This document shows, piece after piece, positions 4,869 through 9,512 of a DNA stretch of 9,512 bases. Position numbers and translations under genes: made by a program. The notes under the pieces were generated by a model that saw only the letters and a program-made list of their open reading frames with translations, was not told the origin of the DNA and ran no database searches. The stretch is from an uncultured Massilia sp. GTDB lineage: Bacteria; Pseudomonadota; Gammaproteobacteria; Burkholderiales; Burkholderiaceae. Every line of letters starts with the position of its first letter. Position 1 is the stretch's first letter. The DNA lies in NCBI GenBank assembly GCA_946886065.1, contig CAMPHU010000182.1:1-9512 (forward strand). Direction: 5' to 3'.

Positions 4869-7520
4869 ATGACCAAATCCCTCATCATCGCGGAGAAGCC
4901 CTCGGTCGCGAACGACATCGCGAAGACGCTGGGCGGCTTCACCAAGCACGATGAGTACTTCGAATCCGACGAATTCATTCTCTCGTCCGCCGTCGGCCAC
5001 CTGCTCGAGATCACGGTGCCCGAAGAATACGACGTCAAGCGCGGCAAATGGAGCTTCCAGCACCTGCCCGTGATTCCCCCGTACTTCGCGCTGAACCCGA
5101 TCGCCAAGACCGAGTCGCGCCTCAAGGTGCTCAACAAGCTGATCAAGCGCAAGGATGTCACCACCCTGATCAACGCATGTGACGCGGGACGCGAAGGAGA
5201 ACTGATCTTCCGCCTGATCGCCCAGAACGCGAAGGCCAAGCAGCCGGTCAAGCGCCTGTGGCTGCAGTCGATGACACCAAACGCGATCCGCGAGGGCTTC
5301 GCCCACCTGCGCACCGACGAAGAGATGCTGCCGCTGGCCGACGCCGCGCGCTGCCGCTCGGAAGCCGACTGGCTGATCGGCATCAACGGCACCCGCGCCA
5401 TGACCGCCTTCAACTCGAAGGAGGGCGGCTTCTACCTGACCACCGTGGGCCGCGTGCAGACGCCGACCCTGTCGATCGTGGTCGAGCGCGAAGAGAAGAT
5501 CAAGAAGTTCGTGCCGCGCGACTACTGGGAAGTGCGCGCCGAGTTCGTGTGCGCCGCCGGCGTCTACGAAGGCCGCTGGCTCGACACCGCTTTCAAGAAG
5601 GACGAGAACGATCCCGAGAAGCGCGCCGAGCGCCTGTGGAGCAAGGCCGCCGCCGACTCCATCGTTGCCGCCTGCCGCGGCAAGCAGGGCGTGGTCACCG
5701 AGGAATCGAAGCCGACCACCTCGATGGCGCCGGCCCTGTTCGACCTGACCTCGCTGCAGCGCGAGGCCAACGGCCGCTTCGGCTTCTCGGCCAAGAACAC
5801 CCTGGGCCTGGCCCAGGCGCTGTACGAAAAGCACAAGGTGCTCACCTATCCGCGTACCGATTCGCGCCACCTGCCGGAAGACTATGTCGGCACGGTCAAG
5901 AGCACGATGGAAGCGCTGAACGACACCAACAACTACCAGCAGTTCTCGAAGCAGGTGCTGAAGAACGGCTGGGTCAAGCCGAACAAGCGCATCTTCGACA
6001 ACACCAAGATCTCGGACCACTTCGCCATCATCCCGACCGGCGTGATCCCGAAGAACCTGAGCGAGCCGGAACAGAAGCTGTACGACCTGGTCACGCGCCG
6101 CTTCCTGGCCGTGTTCTTCCCGGCGGCCGAGTTCCTGGTCACCACCCGCTTCACCGAGGTCTCGGGCCACCAGTTCAAGACCGAGGGCAAGGTGATGACC
6201 AACCCCGGCTGGCTGGCCGTGTACGGCAAGGACACCACCGGCGACGACAAGGACGGCGCCACGCTGGTGCCGGTGGCCAAGGGAGAGAAGGTCCTGGCCG
6301 ACAAGCTCAGCGCCAACGGACTGGTCACCAAGCCGCCCGCGCGCTATACCGAAGCGACCCTGCTGTCGGCGATGGAAGGCGCGGGCAAGCTGGTCGACTC
6401 GGACGAGCTGCGCGACGCCATGGCCGGCAAGGGCCTGGGCACGCCGGCGACGCGCGCGGCCATCATCGAAGGCCTGCTGACCGAGAAATACCTGCTGCGC
6501 GAAGGGCGCGAGCTGATGCCGACCGCGAAGGCGTCGCAGCTGATGACCCTGCTGCGCGGTCTGGGCGTGAACGAACTCACCGCGCCCGAGCTGACCGGAG
6601 AGTGGGAATACAAGCTCGCCCAGATGGAGAAGGGAAAAATCTCGCGCGAGGAATTCATGCGCGAGATCGCGCAGATGACCCAGATCATCGTCAAGCGCGC
6701 CAAGGAATACGACAACGACACGATCCCGGGCGAGTACGCGACCCTGCAGACGCCTTGCCCGAACTGCAGCGGCGTGGTCAAGGAAAACTACCGCCGCTTC
6801 GCCTGCACCAAGTGCGACTTCTCGATGTCGAAGACGCCGGGCAGCCGCCAGTTCGAGATCAACGAGGTCGAGGAACTGCTGAAGAACCGCACCATCGGTC
6901 CGCTGCAGGGCTTCCGCTCCAAGATGGGCCGTCCGTTCGCGGCGATCCTGCGCATCGTGCGCGACGAGGACATCCAGAACTTCAAGCTGGAGTTCGACTT
7001 CGGCCAGGACCAGGACGAGGGCGAAGAGGGCGAGGGCGTGGACTTCAGCGCCCAGACTCCGCTCGGCCCGTGCCCGAAGTGCCAGGGCGGCGTGTACGAG
7101 ATGCCGCTGGCCTATGTGTGCGAGCACAGCGTGGCCAAGCCCAAGACCTGCGACTTCCGCAGCGGCCGCATCATCCTGCAGCAGGAGATCCTGCCGGAGC
7201 AGATGGCCAAGCTGCTGAACGACGGCAAGACCGACCTGCTGCCGGGCTTCGTCTCGCAGCGCACCCGCCGGGCCTTCAAGGCCTTCCTGGTGCGCGGCAA
7301 GGACGGCAAGATCAGCTTCGAGTTCGAGGAGCGCAAGGCCAAGCCGGGGGCCAAGGGCAAGGCGGCGGCGGCTGACGGCGCCGAGGGCGCCGACGGTGCG
7401 GCGGAGGCCGTGAAGCCGGCGCGCAAGGCGGCGGCGAAGGCGCCGGCCAAGAAGGCTCCTGCGAAGAAGGCTCCTGCGAAGAAGGCGCCGGCCAGGAAGG
7501 CGGCGGCTGCGAAGAAATAG
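4869..7520 (+). CDS. topB: DNA topoisomerase III
   Basis: Type IA topoisomerase that cuts and passes single DNA strands, relaxing negative supercoils and decatenating replication and recombination intermediates. It has 883 residues. The Toprim domain (about 1-150) has SLIIAEKPSVA (4-14, acid E9) and ACDAGREGELIFR (103-115); the second acid of the usual DxDxE is Gly107, seen in other TopB proteins. The core contains RCRSEADWLIGINGTRAMT (161-179) and GRVQTPTLS (194-202). The active-site tyrosine is Y327 in LTYPRTDSRHL (325-335), matching Y328 of E. coli TopB. KGLGTPATRAAII (521-533) follows. Two C-terminal zinc-ribbon-like modules have C630/C633/C646/C649 and C735/C738/C751/C761. A Lys/Ala/Pro tail from about 824 resembles histone H1-like DNA-binding tails. 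The ATG at 4869 gives the family start; only a weak GAG-type ribosome-binding site precedes it. Monocistronic between two terminators. Confidence 0.97.
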   Translation: MTKSLIIAEKPSVANDIAKTLGGFTKHDEYFESDEFILSSAVGHLLEITVPEEYDVKRGKWSFQHLPVIPPYFALNPIAKTESRLKVLNKLIKRKDVTTLINACDAGREGELIFRLIAQNAKAKQPVKRLWLQSMTPNAIREGFAHLRTDEEMLPLADAARCRSEADWLIGINGTRAMTAFNSKEGGFYLTTVGRVQTPTLSIVVEREEKIKKFVPRDYWEVRAEFVCAAGVYEGRWLDTAFKKDENDPEKRAERLWSKAAADSIVAACRGKQGVVTEESKPTTSMAPALFDLTSLQREANGRFGFSAKNTLGLAQALYEKHKVLTYPRTDSRHLPEDYVGTVKSTMEALNDTNNYQQFSKQVLKNGWVKPNKRIFDNTKISDHFAIIPTGVIPKNLSEPEQKLYDLVTRRFLAVFFPAAEFLVTTRFTEVSGHQFKTEGKVMTNPGWLAVYGKDTTGDDKDGATLVPVAKGEKVLADKLSANGLVTKPPARYTEATLLSAMEGAGKLVDSDELRDAMAGKGLGTPATRAAIIEGLLTEKYLLREGRELMPTAKASQLMTLLRGLGVNELTAPELTGEWEYKLAQMEKGKISREEFMREIAQMTQIIVKRAKEYDNDTIPGEYATLQTPCPNCSGVVKENYRRFACTKCDFSMSKTPGSRQFEINEVEELLKNRTIGPLQGFRSKMGRPFAAILRIVRDEDIQNFKLEFDFGQDQDEGEEGEGVDFSAQTPLGPCPKCQGGVYEMPLAYVCEHSVAKPKTCDFRSGRIILQQEILPEQMAKLLNDGKTDLLPGFVSQRTRRAFKAFLVRGKDGKISFEFEERKAKPGAKGKAAAADGAEGADGAAEAVKPARKAAAKAPAKKAPAKKAPAKKAPARKAAAAKK
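7436..7495 (+). repeat. Four 15-bp tandem units encoding the TopB tail
   Basis: Four consecutive 15-bp units each begin GAAGGC. The two inner units (7451-7465 and 7466-7480) are identical (GAAGGCTCCTGCGAA); the outer two use GCGCCGGCC in place of GCTCCTGCG. Together they encode KAPAK-type pentapeptides. The unit length is a multiple of three, so slippage would change tail length without breaking the frame. Confidence 0.85.
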
Positions 7521-7538
7521 ACTGGCTTTGGCTGAGTG

Positions 7539-7569
7539 AAAACGCGAGCATTGGCTCGCGTTTTTTTTT
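7539..7569 (+). terminator. Intrinsic terminator of topB
   Basis: CGCGAGC (7543-7549) pairs with GCTCGCG (7554-7560) around the loop ATTG, followed by nine T residues. A-T pairs with the preceding A-run lengthen the stem. It starts 18 bases after the topB stop. Confidence 0.96.
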
Positions 7570-7589
7570 GCGCCTTCCATGTGCATAGG

Positions 7590-7706
7590 AACTTGGGTCC
7601 CCGCCTTCGCGGGGATGACGTTGGTTTGGAATGCGTGAACCTTCACGTATGTAACTCCGGACACGTCCTTAAACCCGTCATCCCCGGGAAGGCGGGGACC
7701 CAAGTT
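7590..7706. mobile_element. REPIN-like pair of inverted REP-type palindromes
   Basis: Two 31-bp arms in inverted orientation, 7590-7620 and 7676-7706, differ at one position and enclose a 55-bp spacer. The left arm folds as CCCCGC-CTTC-GCGGGG (7599-7614). In the right arm the single change (G at 7687) removes one stem pair, leaving CCCCG (7682-7686) with CGGGG (7693-7697). The motif GTCATCCCCG...AAGGCGGGGACC is of a kind I recall as highly repeated between genes in several proteobacteria. Such doublets (REPINs) are non-coding and are thought to be moved by RAYT transposases encoded elsewhere; none is here. The spacer has a short internal palindrome, CGTGAA-CC-TTCACG (7634-7647). Confidence 0.75.
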
Positions 7707-7868
7707 TGCATGAACACCCGCAACATCATTTCCACCTATTCAATATTTTTCTTCCCTGTAACCGATGTTCAAGTAATAATCATCGAGTACCACTGGTCCT
7801 TGTTTCAGGTACGGCGGCTCCCGGAGACGAGCCATCTTCCAACTAGACGAACAGTTCTGAGACTGCAC
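7707..7868 (+). promoter_or_regulatory. Leader and promoter region of the chemoreceptor gene
   Basis: This 162-bp stretch is A/T-richer than its surroundings, especially 7725-7790, as expected of a promoter. TAATAAT (7774-7780) could be a -10 region but has no good -35 partner. A possible leader hairpin is GGCTC (7816-7820)/GAGCC (7829-7833). An open frame in phase with the receptor crosses the whole stretch but does not look like protein-coding sequence of this genome. Confidence 0.4.
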
Positions 7869-9497
7869 ATGAAGCTATCCGATCTCAAAATCGCCACCCG
7901 GATCTACCTGGGCTTCGGCGTCCTGGCAGGCATGACCGTCCTCATGGTCGCCATCTCGTACGCCAACTTCGCTCGCCTTGCCACGGCCAACGACATGAAC
8001 CTCCACACCTACGAGGTGCTGGGCGAAGTCGACGCCGTGACGGAAGCCCTGGTCAATACCGAAACCGGCCAGCGCGGCTACGCCCTCACCGGCGACGACG
8101 CTTCGCTCCAGCCCTACCAGGCCGGCAAGCAGGCCTTCCGCGAGCATCTCGACAAGGCGCTGGCCCTGACCGCCGACAACGCGGCCCAGCAGGAGCGCCT
8201 CAAGCTGCTCGGCCAGCTCCAGGGCAACTGGCTGGCCCAGGCCATCGATCCGGTGATCGCGCTGCGCCGCGCCAGCGTCGACGACAAGGTCGGCGAGGTG
8301 GTCGCCTTCGTCCAGCAGGGCAAGGGCAAGGCCGGCATGGACGCCATGCGCAGCCTGCTCACCGAGATCGGCAAGGCCGAGACCGTGCTGCTGGAACAGC
8401 GCCGCACAGAAGCGCTCGGCCTGCAGAAGAGCATGAGCCGGGTCCTGATCGGCGGCGGCATCCTGTCGGTGCTGATGGCGGGCTTCATGGCCTTCCAGCT
8501 GATGCGCTCGATCAGCGTTCCGCTGCGCCGCGCGGTGAAGCTGGCCAGGCAGGTGGCCGAGGGCGACCTGAGCGCCGAGGTGCAGGTGCGCTCGCGGGAC
8601 GAGACGGGCGAGCTGATGGGGGCGCTGAAGGACATGAACGCCTCCCTGGTGGCGATCGTGTCCGAAGTACGCGGCGGCACCGAGCGCATCGAGGCCGCGT
8701 CGACCGAGATCTCGGCCGGCAACCAGGACCTGTCCTCGCGCACCGAGCAGCAGGCCGGCTCGCTGGAAGAGACCGCGTCCTCGATGGAGGAACTGACCTC
8801 GACCGTCAAGCAGAACGCCGACAACGCGCGCCAGGCCAACCAGCTGGCCGCCAGCGCCGCCGAGACCGCGACCCGCGGCGGCGCGGTGGTGTCGGAGGTG
8901 GTGACCACCATGGGCTCGATCAACGAGTCGGCGCGCAAGATCGTCGACATCATCGGCGTCATCGACAGCATCGCCTTCCAGACCAACATCCTGGCGCTCA
9001 ATGCCGCGGTGGAAGCGGCGCGCGCCGGCGAGCAGGGGCGGGGCTTCGCGGTGGTGGCGGGCGAGGTGCGCAACCTGGCGCAGCGCTCGGCCAACGCGGC
9101 CAAGGAAATCAAGGAACTGATCGGCGACTCGGTGTCGCGCGTGGAAGCGGGTTCGCGCCTGGTGGACCAGGCGGGCCGCACGATGGACGAAGTGGTGGCC
9201 AGCGTGCGCCGGGTATCGGACATCATCGGCGAGATCTCGGCGGCCAGCGACGAGCAGCGTTCCGGCATCGAGCAGGTGAACCAGGCGATCGTGCAGATGG
9301 ATCATGTGACGCAGCAGAATGCGGCGCTGGTGGAGCAGGCGGCGGCCGCGGCGGAAGCGATGCGCGAGCAGGCGGGCGGCTTGTCGCAGCTGGTGGGGAC
9401 TTTCAAGCTGGCGCGCGGGCAGGAGGCGCTTGCGGCGCCGGTGGCGCGCAAGGCCTTGCCGGGGAAGGGGCAGCGCAGCCTGGCGAAGGCGGCTTGA
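7869..9497 (+). CDS. Methyl-accepting chemotaxis protein with CHASE3 sensor
   Basis: Inner-membrane chemoreceptor that controls the kinase CheA through CheW; ligand unknown. It has 542 residues. A short cytoplasmic start ([15 protein letters not shown]) leads into membrane segment 1 (about 12-33). The periplasmic sensor (about 35-188) looks like CHASE3, with [18 protein letters not shown] (60-77) and a long helical remainder. Membrane segment 2 is about 191-213, followed by HAMP (about 214-266, with [18 protein letters not shown]). The signalling domain (about 270-510) has the kinase-control hairpin tip [20 protein letters not shown] (368-387), then [20 protein letters not shown]. Probable methylation sites are in the [18 protein letters not shown] stretch (293-310) and its partner helix near 480-500. 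No C-terminal NWETF-type CheR-binding pentapeptide. ATG 7869 is chosen because it gives the standard receptor N-terminus; its ribosome-binding site is weak. Monocistronic as far as visible. Confidence 0.95.
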   Translation: MKLSDLKIATRIYLGFGVLAGMTVLMVAISYANFARLATANDMNLHTYEVLGEVDAVTEALVNTETGQRGYALTGDDASLQPYQAGKQAFREHLDKALALTADNAAQQERLKLLGQLQGNWLAQAIDPVIALRRASVDDKVGEVVAFVQQGKGKAGMDAMRSLLTEIGKAETVLLEQRRTEALGLQKSMSRVLIGGGILSVLMAGFMAFQLMRSISVPLRRAVKLARQVAEGDLSAEVQVRSRDETGELMGALKDMNASLVAIVSEVRGGTERIEAASTEISAGNQDLSSRTEQQAGSLEETASSMEELTSTVKQNADNARQANQLAASAAETATRGGAVVSEVVTTMGSINESARKIVDIIGVIDSIAFQTNILALNAAVEAARAGEQGRGFAVVAGEVRNLAQRSANAAKEIKELIGDSVSRVEAGSRLVDQAGRTMDEVVASVRRVSDIIGEISAASDEQRSGIEQVNQAIVQMDHVTQQNAALVEQAAAAAEAMREQAGGLSQLVGTFKLARGQEALAAPVARKALPGKGQRSLAKAA

Positions 9498-9512
9498 GGA
9501 AGCGCTGGTGGT

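Noticed and set aside
5258..7375. 705-codon open frame in another plus-strand frame of topB
   Set aside because: It lies wholly inside topB and reads as an Arg/Gly/Pro-rich shadow without motifs or its own ribosome-binding site.
4779..7703. Very long open frame (974 codons) antisense to topB
   Set aside because: In high-GC DNA the antisense frame in step with a real gene often stays open. Its translation is rich in Arg, His and Leu with no recognisable domain, and topB on the other strand has all its catalytic motifs.
7742..7770. Possible sigma-28 flagellar promoter (ACCGAT near 7761)
   Set aside because: Only part of the GCCGATAA element matches and no TAAA lies at the right distance upstream.
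7536..7868. N-terminal extension of the chemoreceptor through the terminator and REPIN, including an in-frame ATG at 7710
   Set aside because: It would translate a terminator and a repeat, and the added residues do not resemble a receptor start; ATG 7869 gives the standard N-terminus.
7875..9305. 476-codon minus-strand frame opposite the chemoreceptor
   Set aside because: Low-complexity His/Arg/Leu shadow of a gene with strongly conserved receptor motifs.

Overview
The window looks like chromosomal DNA of a GC-rich betaproteobacterium, most likely of the Burkholderiales and plausibly Oxalobacteraceae (Massilia/Telluria group). I infer this from the protein sequences and from a gene order common in that lineage: def-fmt diverging from a LysM-protein gene, dprA, smg and topB. 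No species can be fixed from the sequence alone. I see no prophage, insertion sequence, CRISPR array, tRNA or rRNA. The genes are intact and codon use is uniformly G/C-rich.

Layout, left to right. On the minus strand, fmt (cut by the left edge) follows def with a 1-base TGATG overlap; together they form the formyl-methionine cycle operon. A 269-bp divergent intergenic region separates def from the plus-strand genes and contains a striking 30-bp interrupted palindrome. An exported LysM protein gene then runs into dprA (7-bp gap, probable operon). After a 213-bp gap with a candidate promoter, an inverted repeat and an isolated perfect Shine-Dalgarno sequence comes smg (DUF494), closed by a textbook intrinsic terminator. 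A 285-bp gap leads to topB, a full-length topoisomerase III with two C-terminal zinc-binding modules and a Lys/Ala/Pro tail encoded partly by a 15-bp tandem repeat. It too ends at a strong terminator. A REPIN-like inverted pair of REP-type palindromes follows, then a single-gene chemoreceptor with a CHASE3 sensor.

How the genes relate: def and fmt act at opposite ends of N-formylmethionine metabolism. dprA protects incoming single-stranded DNA and loads RecA on it during transformation, while topB resolves single-stranded and recombination intermediates. smg is a conserved neighbour of unclear function. The LysM protein is a probable cell-envelope protein. The chemoreceptor appears unrelated to the rest, being set apart by a terminator and a repeat.

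I do not see a convincing new multi-gene system. The items most worth a second look are non-coding: the palindrome at 1602-1631, the unexplained Shine-Dalgarno/leader ahead of smg, the REPIN-like element at 7590-7706, and the tandem repeat at the 3' end of topB.
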